In this document: in pieces, positions 27,572 through 35,773 of the stretch
How the letters are laid out: the number at the start of each line of letters is the position of its first letter
Numbering within the stretch: the first letter of the stretch is position 1
Assembly (NCBI GenBank): GCA_039029455.1
Contig: JBCCGE010000006.1
Span: 7,397-71,396, forward strand
Length of the DNA: 64,000 nucleotides
Direction of reading: 5' to 3'
DNA from: JBCCGE01 sp039029455
Lineage (GTDB): Bacteria; Pseudomonadota; Gammaproteobacteria; Arenicellales; Poriferihabitantaceae
Program-made: the position numbers and the translations under genes
The notes under the pieces: generated by a model
Databases searched by the model: none
The model's input: only the letters and a program-made list of their open reading frames with translations
Told to the model about the DNA's origin: nothing

Positions 27572-28462
27572 ATGTCGAAACAGCAGAGCGATCATTGGGG
27601 TATCGACAACGACTACGGAGTCTTGCGCGATGTTCTATTGGGCAAACCAGATCATTTTAAATGGGTCGAAGCCGGCCCTCTGATTGGTCGTACTCTGAAC
27701 AACATGCACAAAACCGGCGTGCGTTTTGATTTTGACCTGGCGCAGAAACAACATGCTGAAATGATCAGCATCTATGAAAAGGCCGGCGTAAACTGCCACT
27801 ATCTGCCCTCAGATTCAGTGTTACATCGCAACTTCTTCGCCAGAGACTCAAGCGCGATGACACCATGGGGCGCTATCGTCTGCCACATGCAGTTAAAGTG
27901 TCGACGAGCAGACTACGTATCGGTGATTGATTTTTATCAGAGCAATAACATTCCGATCTGGAAATTTGTCACTGCAGGTCACTTCGAAGGCGGCGATTTC
28001 GTGATTCTGGAGCCCGGTACAGCGCTGGTGGGTTACTGTGGTGAACGCTCGGAAAAAGAAGGCTCGGAGCAGGTGGCGGCGTGGGTCAGAGAAAAAGGCT
28101 GGGACGTCGAAGTTGCGCCAATTCCAGCCCTGTTTGTTCATATGGACGGCTTGGTGGTGCCTCTGGATCACAAGCTGCTGGTGACGTGTCTCGATGCACT
28201 GGAAGGCTGGGTGATCGACTGGCTCAGAAGCAAAGATTTTGATTTTGTTGATGTCGGCTTTAATGAAGCCAAAGATCTGGGCGTAAACCTGGTATCACTG
28301 GGAAATAAAAAAGTCTTGTCCATGTCCGGTGCTGTGGAATTAAACGCAAAAATGCGGGCGCTGGGCTATGAGGTTTACGATCCGGATATGTCCATGTTTA
28401 CGTTGGGCGGAGGCGGGGTTCACTGCCTCTGCCAGGCATTGCGAAGGGATTCTGTGACGTGA
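27572..28462 (+). CDS. Amidinotransferase/arginine-deiminase-fold guanidino hydrolase
   Basis: A 296-residue guanidino-group-modifying enzyme from the ATG at 27572 (preceded by CGAGG); the upstream TTG is less likely. Family catalytic elements are visible: FARDSSAM, HFEGGDF with the catalytic Glu/Asp, HMDGLVVPLD with the catalytic His, and the C-terminal GGGGVHC with the nucleophilic Cys. Members hydrolyse a guanidine to a ureido group plus ammonia (arginine deiminase, dimethylargininase) or transfer the amidino group. Its stop overlaps the start of a carbamoyl-amidohydrolase gene (GTGA), so a ureido product that is then decarbamoylated is a natural hypothesis. The substrate is unknown. Confidence 0.88.
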   Translation: MSKQQSDHWGIDNDYGVLRDVLLGKPDHFKWVEAGPLIGRTLNNMHKTGVRFDFDLAQKQHAEMISIYEKAGVNCHYLPSDSVLHRNFFARDSSAMTPWGAIVCHMQLKCRRADYVSVIDFYQSNNIPIWKFVTAGHFEGGDFVILEPGTALVGYCGERSEKEGSEQVAAWVREKGWDVEVAPIPALFVHMDGLVVPLDHKLLVTCLDALEGWVIDWLRSKDFDFVDVGFNEAKDLGVNLVSLGNKKVLSMSGAVELNAKMRALGYEVYDPDMSMFTLGGGGVHCLCQALRRDSVT

Positions 28463-29715
28463 GCACATTCGAGCTTTACAGCGATCTAAGGGTCGACGGG
28501 ACACGACTGTGGAACAGTATTATGGAGATGGCGAAGATCGGTCCGGGGATTGCCGGCGGTTCACGGCGACTTGCATTGACCGATGAGGACAAACAGGGAC
28601 GCGAACTGTTCACCCAGTGGTGTGCGGACGCGGGATGTCAGATCAAAATCGATGACATGGGAAATATGTTTGCCACCCGTTCTGGTAACAAGGGCGATAT
28701 CGCACCAGTCACTGCCGGCAGTCATCTCGACACGCAACCGCACGGTGGCAAATTTGACGGCGTATACGGGGTACTGGCCGCTCTTGAGGTAATCCGAACG
28801 CTGAATGATCACGGTATCGAGACCCACGCGCCGGTCGAAATCGTAAACTGGACCAACGAAGAAGGGGCGCGATTCGCCCCCGCGATGATTTCATCCGGTG
28901 TCTATGCCGGACTTTTTGAAAAATCGTTTGCGTGGAACCGAACGGACGTCGACGGCAAGTCTCTGAAATCCGAGTTGGAACGCATAGGATACCTGGGTGA
29001 GGAGCCCTGTGGGCAGCACAAAATCGGCTATTTGCTGGAGGCGCACATTGAACAGGGCCCGATTCTGGAAAATGAGCGCAAACCCATCGGCGTGGTCACC
29101 GGTGGACAAGGACAGCGCTGGTATGACATCAGCATTGCAGGTCAGGACTCCCACGCCGGCTCAACTCCCATGCCCGGACGCAAAGATGCACTTGTAGCTG
29201 CATCAAACATTGTTGCCGGAATGCAGAAGATCGCCAATGACCACCCGCCTCACGGAGTCTGTACCGTCGGCGAAATGCATGTTGAACCAAATTCCCGAAA
29301 CACCATCCCGGGCCACATTCAGATGACGCTGGATATACGCAACCCCGATCAGGGTATTCTGGATCAGATGACCCGGGAGGTGGAACAGCTCTGCCACAGT
29401 GCTGCAGCCGAGCAACGTTGCGAACTCATGCTGGAGCAAATCTGGGACTGCCCGCCCATTGTATTCAACGAAGACTGTATTGATGCTGTGCGCAGTGCCG
29501 CCGAACATCTGGACCTGCCGAATATGAAAATGGTATCGGGTGCGGGTCACGATGCGTGTCAGGCGAGTCACGCGATAGCTACATCAATGATCTTTGTGCC
29601 CTGTGAGGGCGGCCTGAGTCACAACGAGGCGGAATATGCGACACCAGATGATCTAACTGCGGGTGCAAATGTACTGCTTCACGCGATGTTAGCTCTCTCC
29701 AGTCTTCGGCAATAG
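28459..29715 (+). CDS. M20-family N-carbamoyl-amino-acid hydrolase / allantoate amidohydrolase-like
   Basis: A 418-residue zinc hydrolase. The di-metal site residues are visible in AGSHLDTQPHGGKFDGVYGVL (His, Asp), NEEGARF (Glu pair), EAHIEQGP (His) and the C-terminal GLSHNEAEY (His). EAHIEQGP and GHDACQASH are hallmarks of the AllC/HyuC/beta-ureidopropionase branch, which hydrolyses ureido groups to amine, CO2 and ammonia. The GTG start overlaps the deiminase stop by 4 bp, so the two are translationally coupled. The likely role is second step after the deiminase. The exact ureido substrate cannot be chosen from sequence. Confidence 0.92.
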   Translation: MSTFELYSDLRVDGTRLWNSIMEMAKIGPGIAGGSRRLALTDEDKQGRELFTQWCADAGCQIKIDDMGNMFATRSGNKGDIAPVTAGSHLDTQPHGGKFDGVYGVLAALEVIRTLNDHGIETHAPVEIVNWTNEEGARFAPAMISSGVYAGLFEKSFAWNRTDVDGKSLKSELERIGYLGEEPCGQHKIGYLLEAHIEQGPILENERKPIGVVTGGQGQRWYDISIAGQDSHAGSTPMPGRKDALVAASNIVAGMQKIANDHPPHGVCTVGEMHVEPNSRNTIPGHIQMTLDIRNPDQGILDQMTREVEQLCHSAAAEQRCELMLEQIWDCPPIVFNEDCIDAVRSAAEHLDLPNMKMVSGAGHDACQASHAIATSMIFVPCEGGLSHNEAEYATPDDLTAGANVLLHAMLALSSLRQ

Positions 29716-30039
29716 TTTGCGGATAATCGCCTGGTACCGGTCTTCGAGTCGAGATAAGAAAAATACGGCAGCAACAAGCAGCAGAAGCAAAAACCATACA
29801 ACCGCGTTCAATATCGGCGTTAGCAGCGCCATGGTGTACACGGTCGATGGTTCCAGTAAATTGTGCTCGATTGCGTTGAAAACGTAAGCTGGGTTGGCAA
29901 GTGTTGGGGCAGATACAAACTGCCAGCCGAATGCAGCGGCTATGGCAATGACACCAAACAGCGCCACCCACTTTGCTGCAGCAACCAGCTTTCGTCGCTT
30001 GATCAGGAAACGTTGATCACTCTGGGTCAGAAATATCAT
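29689..30039 (-). CDS. Small membrane protein, two transmembrane helices
   Basis: A 116-residue protein not recognised from any named family. Hydrophobic segments lie at about 23-43 (WVALFGVIAIAAAFGW) and 73-95 (ILNAVVWFLLLLLVAAVFFL), with basic residues at both ends. Its 3' end overlaps the convergent hydrolase gene by 27 bp. It starts 3 bp after the stop of the DUF1272 gene on the same strand, so it belongs to that operon (oxidase, DUF1272, this gene). Confidence 0.65.
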   Translation of the reverse strand: MIFLTQSDQRFLIKRRKLVAAAKWVALFGVIAIAAAFGWQFVSAPTLANPAYVFNAIEHNLLEPSTVYTMALLTPILNAVVWFLLLLLVAAVFFLSRLEDRYQAIIRKLLPKTGES

Positions 30040-30042
30040 CGA

Positions 30043-30351
30043 CTATCGCTCCTCCGGAGGGCAGTGCGCATGAAGCGCTGAAAAAGCGGAGACTTCCTCG
30101 ACGCTGAAGGACGTCAGTCTCCGTTCAGTTGAAGCGGGATGAAGCTGAAGACTCACACCTTCCTGGCGAGCGTTTGATGGTTGCAAGGGTCGTTGCACGA
30201 AACCGCCCCCGCAGTTGGGACAGACATTTTTCAGCACGTCCGCCACGCAGCGCCCGCAAAACGTACATTCGTAGCTACAGATCATCGCCTGCGGATCGGT
30301 CGCTGCAAGATCACAGTCACAGCATTCACAATTGGGCCGCATTCCCAGCAT
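30043..30351 (-). CDS. DUF1272 zinc-ribbon-like protein
   Basis: A small cysteine-rich protein of 102 residues. Residues 4-52 match DUF1272: MRPNCECCDCDL, ICSYECTFCGRCVADVL, CPNCGGGFVQRP, with about ten Cys in CxxC-type pairs that should bind zinc. Starting at ATG 30351 avoids overlap with the upstream oxidase, whose stop is only 4 bp away. The C-terminal 50 residues are not conserved as far as I can tell. The function of DUF1272 is unknown. Confidence 0.85.
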   Translation of the reverse strand: MLGMRPNCECCDCDLAATDPQAMICSYECTFCGRCVADVLKNVCPNCGGGFVQRPLQPSNARQEGVSLQLHPASTERRLTSFSVEEVSAFSALHAHCPPEER

Positions 30352-30355
30352 CGGT

Positions 30356-31648
30356 CTAGTCCGGTATGTGACGGGTGAAAAAATCTCTGAGATGACCGCT
30401 GCCAATTCTTGCGGCTACGCCCAACGAGTGCAACGCGTGGAAAGGTATTGTTTGCAACGATTCCTGCGGCAGCACTGTTTTCTCTCCAATAACGGCCTGC
30501 GCCAGCTGCTTGCCCATCACAACGGCCATTGCAAGACCCCGGCCGTTGTAACCTAATCCCGAGAACGCGTTTTCTCCAAGTTTGATCAGCATCGGACACG
30601 CATGGACCGTCATAGCCGGATACCCGCCCCAGTCGTATTGCCAGTCCGCATCCTGCAAAGCCGGAAACAGATCAATCGCCTGTTGTCTAAGCGCCCGGGT
30701 ATCACACCGACCGGTTTTGCCATCAATCCGGCCGCGCCCTCCAAACACCATACGATTTTGACTGTCGAGACGATAGTACACCGGCATGCCGGCGGTATCG
30801 GATACTGCATTTTTATTGGGAAGAATGTGCTTCGCAATGTGACTCTTCAACGGTGTCGTCGCTGACAGCAGGCTGGCAACCGGAACGATTGCTTTCTTGA
30901 GCTTTGGGAATAAATGGTCGGTGTAACCATTGGTACCGATGACTATATTCTGACAACGAACCGATCCTTCTCTGGTTGCCACCACCCAGCGATCATCTTT
31001 AACTTCAGACGACAGAGCTTTGGTATCACCATAGATGTCGGCTCCATTTTGCACCGCCACCCGAGCCAGTCCCCGCGCGAACGAAAGGGGCTGTAAGCTG
31101 CCACCACGAGTATCAATCATGCATCGATCATATGCGCTGGTGCCGAGATAGGATTCGGATTCAGATCGGTCCAAAAACTCTACTGCCGATCCCAAAACGC
31201 CCCACTGTCTTGCCCACTCCATAGCCCAGTCCAGTTGTTTCTGCCCTCGGATTCCCATCACATATCCCGGTCGGATTGAATCGCACTCAATGTCGTAACG
31301 ATCAATCAGCTCAAAAACCTGATCGCAACTATTGTTGATCAGCTGCAAAGTTTGATCAAACGTATTGCTGTCGTAACGTGTTCGGATTGATTCGGGCAGC
31401 GCCTTCCAGGCGGGGTTTATTTGTCCCCCGTTACGACCTGAGCAGCCCCATCCCGGCTGATGCTGATCGATGACCACTACTTCCCGGCCGAGCTCCGAGA
31501 GATGTAGCGCGGTTGAAAGCCCCGTGTATCCGGCACCAATCACACAGGTTTCTATATCCAGCACCTGGTCCAGAACAGGAAAGGGATCTGCAACAACTGC
31601 GGTATCGGCCCATAAACTTGCGGGCCAGTTTTTATCATGATCGGGCAT
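30356..31648 (-). CDS. FAD-dependent amine oxidase, PuuB/DAO-like
   Basis: A D-amino-acid-oxidase-fold flavoenzyme of 430 residues from ATG 31648 (the frame extends upstream only to a TTG). FAD site CVIGAGYTGLSTALHL with the downstream SGRNGGQINPAW motif is typical of gamma-glutamylputrescine oxidase (PuuB/OrdL) relatives, as is FSGLGYNGRGLAMAVVMGK near the C-terminus. It would oxidise an amine to aldehyde, ammonia and H2O2. It heads a small operon with DUF1272 and a membrane protein. Substrate is inferred; the PuuA-like ligase at 13078-14424 could be an earlier step. Confidence 0.88.
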   Translation of the reverse strand: MPDHDKNWPASLWADTAVVADPFPVLDQVLDIETCVIGAGYTGLSTALHLSELGREVVVIDQHQPGWGCSGRNGGQINPAWKALPESIRTRYDSNTFDQTLQLINNSCDQVFELIDRYDIECDSIRPGYVMGIRGQKQLDWAMEWARQWGVLGSAVEFLDRSESESYLGTSAYDRCMIDTRGGSLQPLSFARGLARVAVQNGADIYGDTKALSSEVKDDRWVVATREGSVRCQNIVIGTNGYTDHLFPKLKKAIVPVASLLSATTPLKSHIAKHILPNKNAVSDTAGMPVYYRLDSQNRMVFGGRGRIDGKTGRCDTRALRQQAIDLFPALQDADWQYDWGGYPAMTVHACPMLIKLGENAFSGLGYNGRGLAMAVVMGKQLAQAVIGEKTVLPQESLQTIPFHALHSLGVAARIGSGHLRDFFTRHIPD

Positions 31649-31693
31649 TCGAAAATTATGCAACAATGTCGCGAGTTAAATCACCTTTAAAAA

Positions 31694-31984
31694 ATGGCTC
31701 GTCAACCAAGACCGGATCATTGCGAACTCTGTCTGCAGAAACGGTCTTTGACATTTCATCATCTTATCCCGCGGAAACTGCACCGCCGCAGCCACTTTCG
31801 CAAACACTACAGCCGTGACACATTGAACAACGGCATCTTCATCTGCCGCATCTGCCATCGCGGTTTACATCGTCTTCATGATGAGATGACGCTGGGAAAA
31901 GCCTTTAACTCTATTGGAAAAATTCTCGGAGACGATGCCGTTGCAAGGCATATTCGATGGTCCGCAAAACAGAAGTCGCAGTAA
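31694..31984 (+). CDS. Small HNH-like zinc protein
   Basis: A 96-residue protein with CELCLQKRSLTFHHLIPRKLH near residue 10 and CRICHRGLHRL near 51. Two CxxC pairs plus the HH..IPR and H..LH elements match the treble-clef fold of HNH nucleases. It is short, with no other domain, so it may be a DNA-binding or nuclease protein of unknown role. It is divergent from the oxidase operon with a 45-bp gap. Confidence 0.7.
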   Translation: MARQPRPDHCELCLQKRSLTFHHLIPRKLHRRSHFRKHYSRDTLNNGIFICRICHRGLHRLHDEMTLGKAFNSIGKILGDDAVARHIRWSAKQKSQ

Positions 31985-32088
31985 TCTCATATTCGGCCGC
32001 ATGGAGGTCCGCAGTTATTGTATCTGTGTTCACATTTGCGTTAGCCGGGCGGGTATTTTTTAGCCAGGCATGGCCCTCGGCAGGCTGG

Positions 32089-32910
32089 TCACCCCAGAGA
32101 CAGCACACCATTCCAGCGTCGATCAAAGTCTCGATTTGTTAACCGGTACACGGGGCGACTGAATGTCGCTGATCCGGTGACCCTGAAGAGTTTGCCCGAA
32201 TCAATATGCGGTATGGCCAGAGGCTCCGGTATATAAGCGGAGCCGCCTTCCCGCAGCAGATGTTCCAGCGCCCATTGTGGCGAACCGAATGTCACCATGG
32301 GTGTCTCGCTGTCTCCGTACTCCGCCGCGTGGTCGCGCCGAAAGCTCTCACCCAGATCCACATAGATATAGGCTGGATCCCACCGCACGCGGGCGCGAGC
32401 AGTTGTCGCAACCTGAATCAGACTTTCCGATCGCAGCTGCTCAACATTCCATGCATCATCCAGTGCAGCGGTATAACTCATGGCGACATCCACCATGCCG
32501 CTTCGCATCCAGCGATCGAGTGTCACCTGTTCTCCCGGCCACGCCGAAAGGGCAGTCTGGGGATGGTGACGACGCCAATCTTCAAAAAAAGCTCGGCCAC
32601 GGTGCGGCCAAAGATCAACGTGACAGCCAAAATTGCCGACGCCGACCACATCCGATGGCAAACCGGTCTCCTGTTGTGCCTGTCGCCACATGTCCATCAT
32701 CAACTGCGCATAACGCTCAAACCGGTAGCCCGCAGGGGTTTTCTCCGCACCTGACTTCTTTCTCAGAATTAACGGTTGACCCAGAGATTGTTCAAGCTGA
32801 TTGAGGCGCGCGTGGACCGTCGATTGCGTAACGTTCAGTTGTGCCGCAGCGCGATTCAGATTGCCACTTTCTACAATCGCCAGAAACGTCTTTAGATTCG
32901 TGAGGTTCAT
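32089..32910 (-). CDS. LysR-family transcriptional regulator
   Basis: A 273-residue regulator from the ATG at 32910. The N-terminal helix-turn-helix reads MNLTNLKTFLAIVESGNLNRAAAQLNVTQSTVHARLNQLE split over residues 1-40, and a periplasmic-binding-like effector domain follows. It is divergent from the LLM/hydrolase/TauD operon. A 21-bp inverted repeat ends only 7 bp upstream of its start (32917-32937), a typical autoregulated LysR arrangement. The likely target is the neighbouring operon; the inducer is unknown. The earlier in-frame start at 32946 would place the repeat inside the gene and is rejected. Confidence 0.92.
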   Translation of the reverse strand: MNLTNLKTFLAIVESGNLNRAAAQLNVTQSTVHARLNQLEQSLGQPLILRKKSGAEKTPAGYRFERYAQLMMDMWRQAQQETGLPSDVVGVGNFGCHVDLWPHRGRAFFEDWRRHHPQTALSAWPGEQVTLDRWMRSGMVDVAMSYTAALDDAWNVEQLRSESLIQVATTARARVRWDPAYIYVDLGESFRRDHAAEYGDSETPMVTFGSPQWALEHLLREGGSAYIPEPLAIPHIDSGKLFRVTGSATFSRPVYRLTNRDFDRRWNGVLSLG

Positions 32911-32916
32911 ATCATT

Positions 32917-32937
32917 AAGTTCGATAAATCCGAACTT
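32917..32937. promoter_or_regulatory. LysR-type operator (inverted repeat with T-N11-A core)
   Basis: Perfect 7-bp arms AAGTTCG and CGAACTT are separated by ATAAATC. The core fits the T-N11-A rule of LysR regulators. It sits 7 bp upstream of the lysR ATG and 79 bp upstream of the divergent LLM gene, the classical place for autorepression and activation. Binding is inferred from position and symmetry. Confidence 0.7.
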
Positions 32938-33015
32938 TATAGGCAATATTTTTTGTTTGTCAAATTTTAACCATAGATTTACGATGTGGATTCATAAAAC
33001 CTGACGAATCTATCG

Positions 33016-34068
33016 ATGGAATTTAGTATTCAACTTTCCGCCTACTACCCCGATCACGACCTGGGGGGCGACCGGCTTTACCGGAATATGCTCGATCAGG
33101 CGGTGCTGGCCGATGAACTCGGCTTCGACGCGGTGTCCATCACAGAACACCATTTGATCAATATCCTGTTAATGCCTGCTCCACTTCAGTTTGCCGTGAA
33201 GATCGCGGGACTGACACGACAGATAAAAATAATGACCAGTGTGGTTGTACTGCCACTGCACGATATGCGTGTCTATGCCGGCGAGGTCGTATGCGCCGAC
33301 ATTTTTACAGAGGGCCGACTGATGCTGGGTGTAGGACGCGGCGCATTTGGCTTCGAGATGGACAGGATGGGGGTTCCACTGGACATCAGTCGAGAAAAGT
33401 TTGATGAATCTCTTGACGTACTGCAGGCACTGCTTAGCGAACGCGAGGTGAGTTGGAATGGCAAGTACTATCAGTTTGATGCGCTCACCATCATGCCCAG
33501 ACCCGTTGAAAGAGGTGGCCCTCCGATCATGATGGCGGTGATGGTTCCGGAGGCAATCTATCATTGCACCCGAAGGGGCTTTCACATTCAGACCACGCCA
33601 TTGTCCGGATCACACGGGCACATGATGAATCAGGTAGACGCGTTCCGCCGAGGCAAAGACGAACTTGGAGAGGCCGGTAAAGATTTGACTCTGACACTTT
33701 CTCGGGTCGCGTTTCTTGCTGACAATGATGCAGACAAACGACGTAAAACAGAGCTCGCCCACCACTACTACGGTCAGTTTGATAACGTATATACGGGTGA
33801 AGGTATTGTAGAACAAGGTCTGATCGCGCCGATTCCGCGAAAAGTCCCCATTGAACAGACCGCTGAAAACCTTCATATCTGCACACCCGCTGAAATGATC
33901 GACCAGCTTGGTCCGTACGCCGAAGCGGGCGTGGACCGGTTTATTCTGAACGTAAACTTTGGCATTAGTCAGTCTGAGACTCTGGACTGCATACAACGAT
34001 TCGCTGAGGAGATTATGCCCGCATTCACAGGACGCGCCGCCGGTTTGCCACAGGCAGTAAATGCATGA
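33016..34068 (+). CDS. LLM-class (luciferase-like) flavin-dependent oxidoreductase
   Basis: A 350-residue bacterial-luciferase-fold enzyme: FSIQLSAYYPDHDLGGDRLY at the start, FDAVSITEHHL, MTSVVVLPLHDMRVYAGEV, LMLGVGRGAFGFEM, and GPPIMMAVMVPE. It would use reduced FMN (or F420-type flavin) and oxygen to oxidise a small substrate. It is the first gene of a tightly coupled operon (stop/start overlap ATGA with the hydrolase) driven from a LysR-controlled region. A flavin reductase-like gene at 41672-42316 might supply FMNH2, but it is distant. The ribosome site is weak. Confidence 0.9.
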   Translation: MEFSIQLSAYYPDHDLGGDRLYRNMLDQAVLADELGFDAVSITEHHLINILLMPAPLQFAVKIAGLTRQIKIMTSVVVLPLHDMRVYAGEVVCADIFTEGRLMLGVGRGAFGFEMDRMGVPLDISREKFDESLDVLQALLSEREVSWNGKYYQFDALTIMPRPVERGGPPIMMAVMVPEAIYHCTRRGFHIQTTPLSGSHGHMMNQVDAFRRGKDELGEAGKDLTLTLSRVAFLADNDADKRRKTELAHHYYGQFDNVYTGEGIVEQGLIAPIPRKVPIEQTAENLHICTPAEMIDQLGPYAEAGVDRFILNVNFGISQSETLDCIQRFAEEIMPAFTGRAAGLPQAVNA

Positions 34069-34841
34069 GCGCGATTGACGTCAGTTACCGTGTAACCGGC
34101 AGCGGTCCTCCGCTGTATATGGTGCATGGAATTGGCTCGAGAAAGATCACCTGGGATGGACTCATCCCCGAGCTTTCGAAGCACTTCACCTGCATCAGTT
34201 ACGATCTTCGCGGCCATGGTGAAAGCCCTGTCCCTGCAACACCCTACTCGCTCGATCAACTCGTCGATGATCTAGAGCGTTTGCGTTCAAAACTTAAACA
34301 CAACCGAATTCACATCATCGGTCACTCACTGGGCGGCATGATTGGACCCGCATATGCACGACGGTTCCCCGAAAAAACGCTGTCCGTCGGACTGCTAAGC
34401 ACAGCGGCCGGACGCACCGAAGAAGACCAGTCGAAACTTAAGGCAGTGGGAGATGCCATGCGCGACAAGGGCGTGATGCCAGTCATCAACACACTTGTAG
34501 AACGTTGGTACACGGATGAATTTATCGAATCCCACCCGGATTTGATCGAGATGCGGAAACAGCAGGTTGCGGACACACCGGAGAGTGTTTTTCTGAGCGT
34601 GTTCGATATTTATGCGACTACAGAAATGGCGCCATGGCTGTCTCAGGTAACCTGTCCCTGCCTGGTGCTGACCGGAGAACTGGATGGTGGGTGCAATCCA
34701 AGACTGAACAGATTCATGCATCAGGCGTTGCCGAATTCAGAACTGGTTATACTGCAGGATGTTAAACACTCTATTCTTATAGAGGCACCGCAAAGAGTGT
34801 TGCCTCATGTGGAGGCCTTCCTTTTGAAGCAACTGAAATGA
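34065..34841 (+). CDS. Alpha/beta-hydrolase fold protein
   Basis: A 258-residue alpha/beta hydrolase. The oxyanion loop MVHGIGSRKITW, the nucleophile elbow GHSLGGM (Ser88), the acid in TGELDGGCNP and the His in VKHSILIEAP form the expected catalytic triad. Closest in style to lactone/ester hydrolases and 3-oxoadipate enol-lactonase-like proteins. It overlaps both neighbours by 4 bp, so it is translationally coupled to the LLM and TauD genes. It probably hydrolyses an ester or lactone made or used by them. Confidence 0.9.
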   Translation: MSAIDVSYRVTGSGPPLYMVHGIGSRKITWDGLIPELSKHFTCISYDLRGHGESPVPATPYSLDQLVDDLERLRSKLKHNRIHIIGHSLGGMIGPAYARRFPEKTLSVGLLSTAAGRTEEDQSKLKAVGDAMRDKGVMPVINTLVERWYTDEFIESHPDLIEMRKQQVADTPESVFLSVFDIYATTEMAPWLSQVTCPCLVLTGELDGGCNPRLNRFMHQALPNSELVILQDVKHSILIEAPQRVLPHVEAFLLKQLK

Positions 34842-35674
34842 ATCCCATATCCGTCGACCCCATCACACCTGCTATTGGCGCTGAAATCGGCGGAATCGAT
34901 CTGAGTGTGTTGTCCGCCGATCAGGATATTGAAAAGATTTATCACGCCCTGATTCAATTTCATGTCATTGTTATTCGAGGACAAAAAATCACGTCCGAGC
35001 AGCATCTGAATTTTGCGAGATTGCTCGGCACACCGCAGCCACCTCATCCTGTCTATCCACACGTAGAGGGTTTTGAAAACATCATGGTGCTCCACCACCA
35101 TGCCGATAATCCTCCGGACACCGACGGATGGCACACCGATGTCACCTATCAGGAAAAACCGCCCTTCGCTTCGGTCCTTGTCAGTAGGAAAGTGCCTCCG
35201 GCAGGAGGTGACACGCTTTGGTGTTCGCTGGCACGAGCCTACGACACCCTGCCGGATCCGATCAAACAAGAGTTGGAAGGCAAACGAGCCGTTCATGATA
35301 TGGGCGATTTTCGCAACAACTTTACTGTTGATGAAAAAGATGCGGCACGGCTGGTGGATGCACATCAGCGTTTTGGCTCATCGATTCATCCGGTGGTCCA
35401 AACGCACCCGATTTCAGGTCGAAAGTATCTTTACGTCAATGAGAGCTTCACCCAGCTCATTGTTGGGATGCGTCAAAACGACAGTAATAGACTGCTGAAC
35501 TATCTGTACAACCACATCAACCAGCCGGAAAACCAGATGCGACTGCGCTGGGAACCCGACACTTTGGTGATGTGGGACAACCGCTGCACCTGGCATTACG
35601 CCACAGCGGACTATCTGCCTGCGGAACGAATCATGCATCGGATTACACTGACCGATGACCTGCGGGAACATTGA
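34838..35674 (+). CDS. TauD/TfdA-family Fe(II)/2-oxoglutarate dioxygenase
   Basis: A 278-residue non-heme iron dioxygenase. The metal triad is visible as H-x-D in GWHTDVTY and the distal His in RCTWHYATADY, followed by an Arg (ERIMHRITLTD) that would bind 2-oxoglutarate. The family hydroxylates substrates such as taurine, alkyl sulfates or aryloxy-acids, releasing the head group. It is the third gene of the coupled operon after LLM and hydrolase. No transporter is adjacent, so the substrate is unknown. Confidence 0.93.
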   Translation: MNPISVDPITPAIGAEIGGIDLSVLSADQDIEKIYHALIQFHVIVIRGQKITSEQHLNFARLLGTPQPPHPVYPHVEGFENIMVLHHHADNPPDTDGWHTDVTYQEKPPFASVLVSRKVPPAGGDTLWCSLARAYDTLPDPIKQELEGKRAVHDMGDFRNNFTVDEKDAARLVDAHQRFGSSIHPVVQTHPISGRKYLYVNESFTQLIVGMRQNDSNRLLNYLYNHINQPENQMRLRWEPDTLVMWDNRCTWHYATADYLPAERIMHRITLTDDLREH

Positions 35675-35773
35675 AAGACTGAAGGGAATAAATTTAACCG
35701 GAATCGTCCTAAGGCTTTAGTTCGCCACGATATCCCCCTATGATAGTATGAGAACAGCACAGGGGGCTGCGAT

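Noticed and set aside
28459..29715. Assigning this hydrolase as YlmB for formylaminopyrimidine
   Set aside because: It carries the AllC/HyuC motifs, is coupled to a deiminase and is far from the thi operon.
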